Assembly (NCBI RefSeq): GCF_014636275.1
Contig: NZ_BMEB01000001.1
Coordinates: forward strand, 797,468 to 861,467
DNA from: Cellulomonas carbonis
GTDB taxonomy: Bacteria; Actinomycetota; Actinomycetes; Actinomycetales; Cellulomonadaceae
Direction of reading: 5' to 3'
Length of the DNA stretch: 64,000 nt
Of the stretch, positions 19,361 through 28,247 are shown in pieces. The notes beneath the pieces are model-generated. The model was not told the DNA's origin. It worked only from the letters and a program-made list of their open reading frames with translations, and did not search any database. Made by a program: the position numbers and the translations under genes. Each line of letters starts with the position of its first letter. Position 1 is the stretch's first letter.

Positions 19361-19861
19361 TCAGGAGGGACGCACGACGAGCAGGTCGGCCTCGCCGTCC
19401 TCGCCGTCCTCCACCGCTCGTCGGGCGCGGAGCGAGGTGATCGCGGCCTCGAAGTCCTCGAGCGAGTCGAAGGCCTGGTAGACGCTCGCGAACCGCAGGT
19501 AGGCCACCTCGTCGAGCTCGCGCAGCGGGCCGAGGATCGTGAGCCCGATCTCGTGCGCGTCGAGCTCTGCGCTGCCCGTCCCGCGGAGCGTCTCCTCGAC
19601 GCGCTGGGCGAGGAGCGCGATGTCGTCCTCGCTCACCGGCCGGCCCTGGCACGCCTTCCGCACGCCGTTCACGATCTTCTCGCGACTGAACGGCTCGGTC
19701 ACCCCGGACCGCTTGACCACGGAGAGGCTCGCGGTCTCGATCGTGGTGAACCGGCGCTGGCACTCGGGGCACTGACGCCGCCGCCGGATGGTCGACCCGT
19801 CGTCCGAGGTCCGTGAGTCGACCACGCGTGAGTCGCTGTGCCGGCAGAACGGGCAGTGCAC
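19361..19861 (-). CDS. nrdR: Transcriptional repressor NrdR
   Basis: 166 residues from GTG ([17 protein letters not shown]). The zinc ribbon has CPFC and CPEC pairs, followed by the RRFTTIE signature and an ATP-cone domain ([24 protein letters not shown]). The open frame extends 38 codons upstream, but the family begins at this zinc ribbon. NrdR represses ribonucleotide reductase genes according to ATP/dATP; no nrd genes or clear NrdR boxes are in the window. The C-terminal acidic tail ([20 protein letters not shown]) is typical of actinobacterial members. It sits downstream of the LysM gene, as in many actinobacteria. Confidence 0.95.
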   Translation of the reverse strand: MHCPFCRHSDSRVVDSRTSDDGSTIRRRRQCPECQRRFTTIETASLSVVKRSGVTEPFSREKIVNGVRKACQGRPVSEDDIALLAQRVEETLRGTGSAELDAHEIGLTILGPLRELDEVAYLRFASVYQAFDSLEDFEAAITSLRARRAVEDGEDGEADLLVVRPS

Positions 19862-19989
19862 GGGGAGCCTCCACGGGTCGCACGAACCGACCGCAGGGTC
19901 TCGACGGGGCCGGTCGCGCGCCACGGTACGGGTGGACCCGTGCGCGGGCAAGGAACCCGAACGCCTCGGCGTCACGCGCCCCGCGGACG

Positions 19990-20397
19990 TCAGCGGACCG
20001 GGACGAGCAGCTGCTGCCCCGCCTCGAGGGCGACGTCCGGCAGGCCGTTGAGCTCCGTCAGGTCAGCGACGACGTCCCGGACGTCCTGCCCGGGCTCGGC
20101 GGTCCGGGCCGCGATCTCCCAGAGCGTCTCCCCCGGCTCCACCACGTGGGCGACGACGGGCACCGGAGCGGCCGGACCACGCGCAGCCGCGCTCTGCGCC
20201 GTCATGCCGACCGCCCCGGCGAGCCCCACGGCCAGAAGCATCACCGCCGCGCGTCCCCGCCCGGTCAGCCGGAGCCCCGCCGCACCGTGCGCGGCCGCAC
20301 CGTGCGCGGCCGCACCGCGCCGGGACCGGCCGCCCGCGGTGCGCGCCGACCGTGCGACGACCGGCGTGCCTGCTGCGTTGTCACGAATCGTGCTCAT
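19990..20397 (-). CDS. LysM-domain membrane protein divergent from lexA (probable SOS-induced division inhibitor)
   Basis: 135 residues with an excellent AGGAGGAAACC ribosome site. A basic, Ala/Gly-rich cytoplasmic N-terminus (with a repeated AAAHGA) is followed by one transmembrane helix ([20 protein letters not shown], about 49-68) and an extracytoplasmic LysM domain ([23 protein letters not shown] to LLVPVR). An SOS box lies 41 bases upstream. Position, topology and control match YneA of Bacillus and ChiZ (Rv2719c) of Mycobacterium, which delay division during DNA damage; the Corynebacterium division suppressor DivS occupies an equivalent place. Sequence similarity beyond LysM was not tested, so the role is inferred. 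Confidence 0.85.
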   Translation of the reverse strand: MSTIRDNAAGTPVVARSARTAGGRSRRGAAAHGAAAHGAAGLRLTGRGRAAVMLLAVGLAGAVGMTAQSAAARGPAAPVPVVAHVVEPGETLWEIAARTAEPGQDVRDVVADLTELNGLPDVALEAGQQLLVPVR

Positions 20398-20437
20398 GGT
20401 TTCCTCCTGGTCCTCGTGGCGATCGAACGTGTGTACG

Positions 20438-20453
20438 TCGAACGCCTGTTCGA
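20438..20453. promoter_or_regulatory. LexA (SOS) box before the LysM gene
   Basis: Perfect palindrome TCGAACGCCTGTTCGA, 41 bases before the LysM start and about 240 bases before lexA. A second half-site, TCGAACGTGTGTACG, begins at 20423. The placement suggests it mainly controls the leftward LysM gene. Confidence 0.9.
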
Positions 20454-20490
20454 CAGGTTAGCGGGGCGAGGTGCGGATGTCGACACGCGG

Positions 20491-20531
20491 TCGAACACAT
20501 GTTTGATCACGCGCCCCGGGCCCGATAGCGT
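20491..20531 (+). promoter_or_regulatory. lexA promoter with autoregulatory SOS box
   Basis: SOS box TCGAACACATGTTTGA (20491-20506; one mismatch in the right arm) overlaps a -35 TTGATC (20503-20508). A -10 TAGCGT (20526-20531) follows after exactly 17 bases. This gives lexA a leader of roughly 160 bases. Occupancy by LexA would cover the -35, consistent with autorepression; the imperfect arm may give weaker binding than the LysM-side box. Confidence 0.9.
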
Positions 20532-20696
20532 CGTGGTCCAGGAGGAGGACACCACCGACCACCGACACGGCCCGTGCGACGACGCCACCGGGACGTCCGG
20601 ATCGGGGGTGACCACCTCCGTCGCCCACGTCCCCGGTGCCCGCGCACCGGACGCCGAGCCGGACGGTCCCCCGTCCACCGAACCGGGAGGTCCCCC

Positions 20697-21494
20697 GTGG
20701 CACCGAACAGCACCCCGTCCGCCGGGCCGTCGTCCGACGCGTCGTCGGACCAGGCCGGCGGCGTCGCCGCGGTGCACGTGCTGCCGGACGGACCCGCCGG
20801 GGGCGACGGACTCACGCCGCGTCAGAGGCTCGTCCTCGAGACGATCCGCTCGAGCGTCGAGCGCCGCGGCTACCCGCCGAGCATGCGTGAGATCGGCGAG
20901 GCAGTCGGGCTCACGAGCCCGTCGTCGGTCAAGCACCAGCTCATGGCGCTCGAGCGCAAGGGCTACCTGCGACGCGACCCCAACCGGCCGCGGGCGATCG
21001 AGGTCGTCCACCCGGACGACGCACGGGTCGCCGAGCCGCTCGGCTCAGGAGGCTTCGCCGGCGCGCCGGCGGGCGCGTCCGATGCGCACGACCCCACGCT
21101 CGAAGGCGATGCCGCACCGCGCCCTTCGTACGTGCCGGTCGTCGGCCGCATCGCCGCCGGCGGGCCGATCCTCGCGGAGCAGGTCGTCGAGGACGTCTTC
21201 CCGCTCCCCCGCCAGCTCGTCGGCGAGGGCGACCTCTTCCTGCTGCGGGTCGCGGGCGACTCGATGCTCGACGCCGCGATCTGCGACGGTGACTGGGTCG
21301 TCGTCCGCCGTCAGCCGGTCGCCGAGAACGGCGAGATCGTCGCGGCGATGATCGACGGTGAGGCGACCGTCAAGACGCTGAGCCGCAGGGACGGACACGT
21401 CTGGCTGCTGCCGCAGAACGCCGCGTACGAGCCCATCCCGGGTGACGAGGCGGTCGTGCTCGGCCGCGTGGTGAGCGTGCTGCGGAGCCTGTGA
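20697..21494 (+). CDS. lexA: LexA repressor, SOS regulator
   Basis: 265 residues from the GTG at 20697 ([11 protein letters not shown]), preceded by GGGAGG. Earlier in-frame starts lie in the leader. A low-complexity N-terminus of about 40 residues precedes the winged HTH ([44 protein letters not shown]). The Ala-Gly autocleavage site is in GRIAAGGPI. The S24 protease dyad is Ser in GDSMLDAAI and Lys in [10 protein letters not shown] Gly/Ala-rich linker around residue 120 is longer than in E. coli LexA, as usual in actinobacteria. It represses the boxes found before HEPN-dinB, the LysM gene, itself and recA. Confidence 0.97.
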   Translation: MAPNSTPSAGPSSDASSDQAGGVAAVHVLPDGPAGGDGLTPRQRLVLETIRSSVERRGYPPSMREIGEAVGLTSPSSVKHQLMALERKGYLRRDPNRPRAIEVVHPDDARVAEPLGSGGFAGAPAGASDAHDPTLEGDAAPRPSYVPVVGRIAAGGPILAEQVVEDVFPLPRQLVGEGDLFLLRVAGDSMLDAAICDGDWVVVRRQPVAENGEIVAAMIDGEATVKTLSRRDGHVWLLPQNAAYEPIPGDEAVVLGRVVSVLRSL

Positions 21495-21606
21495 GCCGGG
21501 GCGCCCACGCACCTCACGGCGGCGCGCCGACCGGTCCAGGCGCGCCCGAGCGGCGCGCGACCGACCGGCGTGCGCTCGGGCGGCGCGCCCCGGCCGGCCC
21601 GCGTCG
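21495..21606. terminator. Convergent lexA/ldh gap with imperfect hairpin
   Basis: 112 bases between convergent stops. GGCGCGCCCGAGCG (about 21540) can pair with CGCTCGGGCGGCGCGCC (about 21573-21590) across a 3-base bulge, forming a long GC stem that could end both transcripts. No U tract. Confidence 0.45.
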
Positions 21607-22632
21607 TCAGAGGCCGAACTGCCGCGCGACGTCGCGCAGGGCGTCGGCGGACCTGCGCAGACCGTCGAGCTCGGAGTCCGACAGGGCGATCTCGAGCCGT
21701 GCGCCCACGCCGGTGCGGCCCACGACGGACGGCACGGACAGGCAGACGTCGGAGATGCCGCGGTAGCCCTCGAGCAGCGAGGAGACCGGCAGGACCCGGT
21801 TCTCGTCGTTGAGCACCGCCTCGATGATGCGCGAGCCCGCGAGCGCGACGGCGTAGTTCGTCGCCCCCTTGCCGGCGATGATCCGGTAGGCGGAGTTGAC
21901 GACCTCCTCGGCGATGCGCTCGCGGTCCTCCGGCCCGAGCCGCCCGACGACCGACCCCCCGGGTCCCGGCATGCCGCGCCACTCGACCAGCGGGACGCTC
22001 CCGATCGACGCCGAGCTCCACAGCGGGATCTCGCTGTCGCCGTGCTCACCCGCGATGTACGCGTGGATGTTCTGCACCGCGACGCCGGTGTGGCGCGCGA
22101 GCAGGTACCGCAGCCGCGAGGAGTCGAGCACGGTGCCGGACCCGAAGAGCTGGTTGGCCGGCAGGCCGGACACCTTGAGGGCGGCGTACGTGACGATGTC
22201 CACCGGGTTCGTGACCATGACGTAGACCGCGTCCGGAGCCACCTCGACGAGCTGCGGCATCATCGAGCGCACCAGGGAGATGGTGGCCTGGGCCAGGTCG
22301 AGGCGTGTCTGCCCGGGCTTCTGCTTCGCGCCCGCCGTCACGACGACGACGTCCGCGTCGCGGCAGACCTCGATGTCGTCCGAGCCCGTGATCTCGGCCA
22401 TCGGCATGAACTGGATCCCGTGGCCGATGTCGAGCGCCTCGGCCTCGACCTTCGCGGCGTTGATGTCGTAGAGCGCCACGCTGCGAGCGGCACCGCGCAT
22501 CAGCGCGGCGTACGCCATGGTCGCGCCGACGCTGCCTGCGCCGACGACGGCGAGCTTCGTCGTCCGCCGTGACCTCGCGTCACCCGCCCCGAGGTCGTCG
22601 CCGTCGGAGAACTGCTGCTGCACCCGGTCCAT
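21607..22632 (-). CDS. ldh: L-lactate dehydrogenase
   Basis: 341 residues. Rossmann loop VVGAGSVGATMAY near residue 30; substrate Arg in KQKPGQTRLDLA, Arg in LDSSRLRYLL, and catalytic His in IAGEHGDSEIPLWS. These residues, including the lactate-type loop, favour lactate over malate dehydrogenase. Reduces pyruvate to L-lactate with NADH during fermentation, consistent with a facultative Cellulomonas-like metabolism. An N-terminal extension of about 25 residues (MDRVQQQFSDGDDLG) precedes the fold. Single gene, downstream of dinG on the same strand with a 28-base gap. Confidence 0.93.
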   Translation of the reverse strand: MDRVQQQFSDGDDLGAGDARSRRTTKLAVVGAGSVGATMAYAALMRGAARSVALYDINAAKVEAEALDIGHGIQFMPMAEITGSDDIEVCRDADVVVVTAGAKQKPGQTRLDLAQATISLVRSMMPQLVEVAPDAVYVMVTNPVDIVTYAALKVSGLPANQLFGSGTVLDSSRLRYLLARHTGVAVQNIHAYIAGEHGDSEIPLWSSASIGSVPLVEWRGMPGPGGSVVGRLGPEDRERIAEEVVNSAYRIIAGKGATNYAVALAGSRIIEAVLNDENRVLPVSSLLEGYRGISDVCLSVPSVVGRTGVGARLEIALSDSELDGLRRSADALRDVARQFGL

Positions 22633-22660
22633 CCCGCACCCACTCCTCGATCGGTCGTGA

Positions 22661-24772
22661 TCACCCTACGGCCGGAGCGCCCGCCGCGTCGGCCCGCCCG
22701 CGCGAGGCCGCCGCGAGACGTGCGAGCGCGGCGCGCGCGACCGCCGGGTCGGTCGTCCGCCAGAACGGCGGCATGCTGCGCAGCAGGAACGACCCGTACC
22801 GGGCCGTCACGAGCCGCGGGTCGAGGACGGCCACGACGCCCCGGTCCTCGTCGGTCCGCACGAGGCGTCCAGCACCCTGGGCGAGCAGCAGCGCCGCGTG
22901 CGTCGCGGACACCGCCATGAACCCGTTGCCGCCGGCACGCTCGACGGACTCCGTGCGCGCCGCGCGGACCGGGTCGTCGGGACGCGGGAACGGGATCCGG
23001 TCGACCAGCACGAGCCGGCACGACGGCCCGGGGACGTCCACGCCCTGCCAGAGCGAGAGCGTGCCGAACAGGCAGGTCGCGTCGTCCTCGGCGAAGCGTC
23101 GGACGAGCGTCGGCAGCTGGTCGTCGCCCTGGCACAGCACCGGCACGTCGAGCCGGTCGCGCATCGCCTCGGCGGCGGCGACGGCGGCCCGCCTGGAGGA
23201 GAACAGGCCGAGGGTCGCGCCGCCGGCCGCCTCGACGAGAGCGGCGATCTCGTCGAGCTGGGCGGGCGACGAGCCGTCCCGCCCCGGCGGCGGGAGGTGG
23301 CGCGCGACGTAGAGGATGCCGCTGCGCGGGTACTCGAAGGGGCTGCCGACGTCGAGACCGCGCCACGGGAGGTCGTCCGCCCCGGCCCGGTCACCGCCGT
23401 CGTCACCCTCTTCGCGGCGGTGCGCGGGGTCGAGGCCCACCGCACGCGCGAGCGGGTCGAAGCTCCCGCCGAGCTCGAGCGTCGCCGACGTCAGCACCGC
23501 TCTCCGCCCCGCCAGGAGGTTGGTCCGCACGAGTCCGGAGACCGCCAGGGGGGCCGCATGCAGCCGCGGCGCGGCGCCGCGTCCGAACGCCTCGCCGCGC
23601 GCGCACCACACGACGTCACGCCCGTCCGACGCCGCGTCGCCCGTCATCCGGTCCGCGATCTCGAGCACGGTCAGGACGGCCGAGGACGCCATCTTCAGGC
23701 CCCCCTCGGCGGTCGGCGTCGACGTCCCGGGCTCCGGGCGCAGCGTCGTCAGCAGGGCGCGCGCGGCATCCCTGACGGCGGCCACCGCGATCGCGACCCC
23801 TTCGGGCAGGCCCGTCGGGAAGCGTCCCTCCGGCAGCTCGACGAGCACCGCAGCCAGGTCGCGCGCGGCGGTCTCGAGGTCGTCGGTCGGGACCCGTCCG
23901 TGCCGGCGGGCGGTCCGGGCGGCCTGCTCGACGGACGGCCCCGACAGCTCGACGGTCGCCTGCGCGGTGACGCGGTCGGACAGCTCGTGCGCCTCGTCGA
24001 CGACGAGGACGTCGTGCTCGGGCAGGACCCCCGGCGAGCCACCCGCCGCGATGCCCAGCATCGCGTGGTTGGTCACGACGACGTCCGCCTCGCGCGCGAG
24101 CGCTCGCGCGCGCTCCGGGAAGCAGTCCTCGACGAGAGGGCACGACGAGCCGAGGCACTCCATCGCGGTCACCGAGACCTGGCGCCACGCCCGGTCCGTC
24201 ACACCCGGCTCCAGGTCGTCGCGGTCCCCGCTCGTCGTCTCCTCGGCCCACTCCCGCAGGCGCAGGACCTGCGCGCCGAGGTCACCCGGTCGGTCCGCCC
24301 CGGTGCCCCCCGGCGCCGGGTGGTCGCCCGCCCGGTCCGTGGGCAGGAGGTCGAAGAGCGCGGGTTCCTCGTCGGGGTAGCCACCCGCGACCTTGTGCAG
24401 GCAGAGGTAGTTGTGCCAGCCCTTGAGCAGCGCGACCTGCGGCGTGCGCGGCAGAGCGGGAGCCACGGCCGTGGCGACGAGCGGGAGGTCACGCGTCATG
24501 ACCTGGCGCTGCAGCGCGAGCGTCGCCGTGGAGACGATCACGCGCTCGCCGGCGAGCACCGCGTGGCGCACGGCCGGGACCAGGTACCCGAGCGACTTGC
24601 CCGTCCCCGTGCCCGCCTGGACCAGCAGGTGCTCGCCCGAGTCGATCGCGGCGGCGACCGCCTCGGCCATCGCGAGCTGCCCGTCACGCCGACGGCCACC
24701 GAGGGCCGCGACGGCACGCTCGAGGAGGTCGGCGACCGGCGGGCCGTCGACCCGGTCCTCCGCTGCGCTCAC
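22661..24772 (-). CDS. dinG: ATP-dependent helicase, DinG/XPD family
   Basis: 703 residues from GTG (VSAAEDRVDGPP); the frame is open 16 codons further but without family sequence. Walker A is VQAGTGTGKSLGY and motif II VVDEAHELSD. Four cysteines placed like the XPD-type Fe-S cluster are visible (NYLCLHKV and CLGSSCPLVEDC), followed by VVTNHAML. C-terminal motifs include FGTLSLWQGVDVPG and GAGRLVRTDEDRG. Such 5'-3' helicases unwind forked DNA and R-loops. Despite the name, I see no SOS box upstream. It lies 69 bases after hflX, separated by a terminator-like hairpin. Confidence 0.92.
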   Translation of the reverse strand: MSAAEDRVDGPPVADLLERAVAALGGRRRDGQLAMAEAVAAAIDSGEHLLVQAGTGTGKSLGYLVPAVRHAVLAGERVIVSTATLALQRQVMTRDLPLVATAVAPALPRTPQVALLKGWHNYLCLHKVAGGYPDEEPALFDLLPTDRAGDHPAPGGTGADRPGDLGAQVLRLREWAEETTSGDRDDLEPGVTDRAWRQVSVTAMECLGSSCPLVEDCFPERARALAREADVVVTNHAMLGIAAGGSPGVLPEHDVLVVDEAHELSDRVTAQATVELSGPSVEQAARTARRHGRVPTDDLETAARDLAAVLVELPEGRFPTGLPEGVAIAVAAVRDAARALLTTLRPEPGTSTPTAEGGLKMASSAVLTVLEIADRMTGDAASDGRDVVWCARGEAFGRGAAPRLHAAPLAVSGLVRTNLLAGRRAVLTSATLELGGSFDPLARAVGLDPAHRREEGDDGGDRAGADDLPWRGLDVGSPFEYPRSGILYVARHLPPPGRDGSSPAQLDEIAALVEAAGGATLGLFSSRRAAVAAAEAMRDRLDVPVLCQGDDQLPTLVRRFAEDDATCLFGTLSLWQGVDVPGPSCRLVLVDRIPFPRPDDPVRAARTESVERAGGNGFMAVSATHAALLLAQGAGRLVRTDEDRGVVAVLDPRLVTARYGSFLLRSMPPFWRTTDPAVARAALARLAAASRGRADAAGAPAVG

Positions 24773-24798
24773 CGCAGAAGGGTAGTCGGGCTCGAGCG

Positions 24799-24838
24799 GG
24801 TGGCGGCGCGGCGTCCGCACCGGACGCCGCGCGCCACC
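24799..24838 (-). terminator. Hairpin after hflX
   Basis: A perfect 12-bp stem (24806-24817 with 24821-24832), closed by a CAC loop, is extended by six more pairs (GGTGGC/GCCACC) after one bulged base. It lies directly beyond the hflX stop and before the dinG start, so it likely ends or attenuates the hflX transcript. Confidence 0.7.
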
Positions 24839-24841
24839 GGG

Positions 24842-26398
24842 TCAGGCCACCGACACCGCGCGGAGCTCGGCCGCGAGGTCCGCGCCGACCCGTGCGCGCA
24901 GCACGGTCCCGTCGGCGGTGTGCTGCTCGTCGTCGACCTCGCCCTCGGAGTGCACGCGGTGGACCAGGTCGCCTCGGTCGTACGGGACGACGACGTCCAC
25001 GACCTCGTGCGGTCGGGGCAGGTGCTCGGCGACGACGCGCTGGAGCTCCTCGAGCCCCTCCCCGGTGTGGGCCGACACGACGACCGACCGCGGCTCGCGC
25101 CGGCGGAGCCGGGCGACCGTCTCCGGGTCCGCGACGTCCGCCTTGTTGAGCACGACGACCTCGACGATGTCGTCGACGCCCTCGATCTCGCCGAGGACCG
25201 TCCGCACCGCGGCGATCTGCCCCTCGGGGTCCGGGTGCGACACGTCGACGACGTGCAGCAGCACGTCGGCCTCGGCGACCTCCTCGAGGGTCGAACGGAA
25301 CGCCTCGACGAGCTGCGTCGGCAGCGACCGCACGAACCCCACGGTGTCCGCGAGCGTGTACGTGCGGCCGTCGGGCGTCCGTGCGCGTCGCACCGTCGGG
25401 TCGAGGGTCGCGAAGAGCGCGTTCTCGACGAGGACCCCGGCGCCCGTCAGGCGGTTGAGGAGGCTCGACTTCCCCGCGTTGGTGTAGCCCACGATGGCGA
25501 CCGCGGGGACCTGGTGACGCCGCCGCGACGCGCGACGCGTCTCGCGAGCGGGTCGCATGTGCGCGATCTCGCGGCGCAGCTTGGCCATCCGGGTCCGGAT
25601 GCGGCGGCGGTCGAGCTCGATCTTCGTCTCACCCGGGCCGCGCGATCCGATGCCCTCACCGCCCGCGACGCGTCCACCGGCCTGACGCGACATCGACTCG
25701 CCCCAGCCGCGCAGGCGCGGGAGCAGGTACTCGAGCTGCGCGAGCTCGACCTGCGCCTTGCCCTCCTTGGACTTGGCGTGCTGCGCGAAGATGTCGAGGA
25801 TCAGCGCGGTCCGGTCGATGACCTTGACCTTGACGATGTCCTCGAGACCGCGCCGCTGCGACGGCGACAGGTCCGCGTCGACGACCACCGTGTCGGCACC
25901 GGTGGCGCGCACGACGTCGGCGAGCTCGGCGGCCTTGCCGGATCCGAAGTACGTGCCCGGGTCGGGGTTCTGACGTCGCTGGAGCAGCCCGTCGAGCACC
26001 TCCGAGCCCGCGGTCTCGGCGAGCGCCGCGAGCTCACGCAGCGAGAGCTCGGCGTCCTCGACCGTGCCGCTGCTCCACACGCCCGCGAGCACGACGCGCT
26101 CGAGGCGCAGCGAGCGGTACTCGACCTCGGTGACGTCCTCGAGCTCGGTCGACAGACCGCCCACGCGACGCAGGGCCGCGCGTTCCTCCCGGTCGAGCTG
26201 GTCGCCGTCGTCGTCGGTCCAGCGCGTGTCGCCCTCGTCCAGAGCGGTGCCGGCCCGCGCGAGGACCCGGGCGACCACGTCGTCGGGGCGCAGCGTGGGA
26301 GCGGCGGTCTCGGCAGGAGCCGTCGCGGTGGGCTCCGGGTTGCGCTCCGGGATGGTCGCGTCGGCGCCGTCGCCGGCGGGGGTCGTGGGGTGGGTCAT
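24842..26398 (-). CDS. hflX: GTPase HflX, ribosome-associated
   Basis: 518 residues from ATG MTHPTTPAGDG, with GAGAGGACACG just upstream; a longer in-frame start at 26428 lacks a better site. The HflX N-terminal domain (RRQNPDPGTYFGSGKAAELA, DADLSPSQRRGLED) and the GSRGPGETKIELDRRRI linker precede a complete G domain: GYTNAGKSSLLNRL, DTVGFVRSLP and NKAD. HflX splits stalled or hibernating ribosomes, and in mycobacteria contributes to macrolide tolerance. The acidic N-terminal extension of about 100 residues is typical for actinobacteria. Confidence 0.95.
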   Translation of the reverse strand: MTHPTTPAGDGADATIPERNPEPTATAPAETAAPTLRPDDVVARVLARAGTALDEGDTRWTDDDGDQLDREERAALRRVGGLSTELEDVTEVEYRSLRLERVVLAGVWSSGTVEDAELSLRELAALAETAGSEVLDGLLQRRQNPDPGTYFGSGKAAELADVVRATGADTVVVDADLSPSQRRGLEDIVKVKVIDRTALILDIFAQHAKSKEGKAQVELAQLEYLLPRLRGWGESMSRQAGGRVAGGEGIGSRGPGETKIELDRRRIRTRMAKLRREIAHMRPARETRRASRRRHQVPAVAIVGYTNAGKSSLLNRLTGAGVLVENALFATLDPTVRRARTPDGRTYTLADTVGFVRSLPTQLVEAFRSTLEEVAEADVLLHVVDVSHPDPEGQIAAVRTVLGEIEGVDDIVEVVVLNKADVADPETVARLRRREPRSVVVSAHTGEGLEELQRVVAEHLPRPHEVVDVVVPYDRGDLVHRVHSEGEVDDEQHTADGTVLRARVGADLAAELRAVSVA

Positions 26399-26557
26399 CG
26401 TGTCCTCTCGTCGCCTCCAGGGTGGCACGGGCCCGCCGGGGGTCGCGAGCGATTACACCGAGGGCGAAGCGCCTCGACCGGCGCCGCCGGGCCGCGGGGC
26501 GCGGGACTCGGACCTCGGGAGCGGACCTCGGCCGACCGCGCGTCTACAGTGCGCACC

Positions 26558-27175
26558 GTGCCCGAGGACCACTACTTCAGCGCCGAGCCGGCGTCCGCCG
26601 ACGAGCGCAGGCGCGTCCCGGTGACGCTGGCCGGTCGCGACGTCGTCGTCGAGACCGCGCCGGGGGTCTTCTCGCCCGACCACGTCGACGCGGGGACGGC
26701 CGTGCTCCTGCGGACGGCACCGCCTCCCCCGGCGGCGGGTGACCTCGTCGACCTCGGCTGCGGCTGGGGCCCCGTCGCGCTGACGCTCGCTCTGCTCTCC
26801 CCCGGTGCGACCGTCTGGGCCGTCGACGTCAACGCGCGCGCTCTCGATCTCGTGCGCCGCAACGCGGACCTCCTGGGGCTCGACAACGTCCGCGCCGTGG
26901 CACCGGCCGGGGTGCCCGCGGACCTCCGTGCGGCGGCGCTGTGGTCGAACCCTCCGATCCGGGTCGGCAAGCCCGCGCTCCACGCGATGCTCGACCACTG
27001 GCTCGACCGGCTGGACGACGACGGCGAGGCGCACCTGGTGGTCCAGCGCAACCTCGGGGCCGACTCGCTCCAGCGCTGGCTCACCGACAACGGCCACGCG
27101 GCGGAACGCGTCGCGAGCTCGAAGGGCTTCCGGGTGCTGCGGGTGCGGCGCGGGAAGGGGACTTCGACGCGCTAG
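26558..27175 (+). CDS. RsmC-like class I methyltransferase
   Basis: 205 residues from a GTG 7 bases after a TACAGT -10 hexamer (26545-26550), so probably leaderless. Starts VPEDHYFSAEP; SAM motif I is LVDLGCGWGPVALTLA, and motif IV is SNPPIRVGK, the N-P-P signature of base-modifying enzymes acting on exocyclic amines. Members resemble the C-terminal half of 16S rRNA G1207 methyltransferase RsmC. The TAG stop lies in the GCTAGG sequence duplicated by the IS481 insertion, so the coding sequence is intact although the element begins two bases after the stop. Confidence 0.9.
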   Translation: MPEDHYFSAEPASADERRRVPVTLAGRDVVVETAPGVFSPDHVDAGTAVLLRTAPPPPAAGDLVDLGCGWGPVALTLALLSPGATVWAVDVNARALDLVRRNADLLGLDNVRAVAPAGVPADLRAAALWSNPPIRVGKPALHAMLDHWLDRLDDDGEAHLVVQRNLGADSLQRWLTDNGHAAERVASSKGFRVLRVRRGKGTSTR

Positions 27176-27176
27176 G
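27171..27176 (+). repeat. Target-site duplication, left copy
   Basis: GCTAGG immediately before the IS481 left end; the same six bases follow the right end (28248-28253). It fits the NCTAGN target preference known for IS481. It includes the TAG stop codon of the RsmC-like gene. Confidence 0.9.
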
Positions 27177-28247
27177 TGTACTCGGCCGTCACGTTGGTGA
27201 CACTCGCCTGATCGGTGGGAGTCCTCCGAGAGCGCTGTGGCGTCGTCGAGTGTTGTAGTGCTCGAGCCATGGGGCAAGGGCGGCGGCGCGCTCGGCGTTG
27301 GAGGTGAAGACCTGCCGGTAGGCCCACTCGGTCTGCAGTGTCCGGTTCAGGCGCTCCACCTTGCCGTTCTGCCAGGGGCAGTGCGGCTTGATGAAGATCT
27401 GCTTGGCGCCCAGGTCCGCGGCGACGGCGCGCAGCGACCACCGGTAGGCCCAGGCGTTGTCGGTCATGATGCGCTCGATCCTGGGGATGCCGTGGGCGGC
27501 GAAGTAGGCGGCGGCGCGGGCGACGAACCCGGCGCAGGTGGTGCCTTTCTCGTCGGGCAGGATCTCGGAGTACGCCAGGCGGGAGTGGTCGTCGACCATC
27601 GAGTGCACGTAGTCGAACCCGATCCCGCGGCCGCGGACCTGTTCGCTGCGTCCGTGCGCGCGCCACCCCCCGCCATCGGGGATGCGTCCGAGCTTCTTGA
27701 CGTCGACGTGGACCAGTTCACCGGGCCGGTCACGTTCGTAGCGGACCGCAGTGATCTTGGAGGCGCGGATCTGCTCGCCGGTCAGCGGGTCCAGGTCACG
27801 CAGCAACGGCATGCCCCGCCGGCGCAGCACCCGGGTCACCGTGCGCGCGGGAACACCCAGGTCCGCTCCCAGAACGTCCGGGCCCGAGCGATCACGCGCC
27901 CGAGCGGCGCAGATCGCGTCCTCGACCGCGCCTGGGGTCCGGGTCGGGCTCGAACGCGGCCGCGAGGACCGGTCCAGCAGGCCGGCCGAGCCCTCGGCGC
28001 GCCACCGGTGCACCCACCGGTAGCCGGTCTGCGGGAGATCCCCAGCTCGTGGGCGACGTGAGCGACCGGGCGCCCCTGGTGCACGACGCGCTCGATCAAC
28101 AGCCGACGACCGAACGGATTGAGCCTGGCGTTAGCGTGAGGCACGAGAACCTCCGGGTGGGTGTGGGCCTTCGACAAGCCACAGCCCAACCGGAGGTTCT
28201 CCTGTCGTCAACGACCACCGACGTCACCAACGTCATGGCCGAGTACA
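27177..28247 (-). mobile_element. IS481-family insertion sequence, 1071 bp
   Basis: The ends are imperfect 25-bp inverted repeats (27177-27201 and 28223-28247; 23 of 25 match) starting TGTACTCGGCC. A 6-bp direct duplication GCTAGG flanks the element. It encodes one transposase on the minus strand with HTH and DDE domains, interrupted by a one-base deletion near 28031. Local GC near the right end is lower than in neighbouring genes. It separates two convergent genes whose stop codons originally overlapped at the same CTAG. Confidence 0.93.
27189..28144 (-). pseudogene. IS481 transposase, frameshifted
   Basis: The gene begins at the GTG at 28144 (VPHANARLNPFGRRLLIERV) and reads HELGISR, then needs to shift frame to continue QTGYRWVHRWRAEGSAGLL, which is the normal family sequence. 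The expected CGC-CAG reads CGCAG, so one C (a G on the plus strand, near 28031) is missing. Downstream, the catalytic triad is intact: Asp in HVDVKKLG, Asp in MTDNAWAY and Glu in NGKVERLNRTLQ. Without the shift the protein would be about 318 residues. IS481 elements are not known to need programmed frameshifting, so this copy is probably inactive, unless the gap is a sequencing error. Confidence 0.88.

Noticed and set aside
24773..24840. SOS box before dinG
   Set aside because: Searched because of the gene name; no CGAAC-N4-GTTCG pattern is present upstream.
22898..27175. A 1425-codon open frame on the plus strand
   Set aside because: Most of it is antisense to dinG and hflX, a product of high GC; only the last 205 codons are the real RsmC-like gene.
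28025..28040. Programmed frameshift in the IS481 transposase
   Set aside because: No slippery run of A or similar signal, and IS481 transposases are normally one frame; a deletion explains it better.
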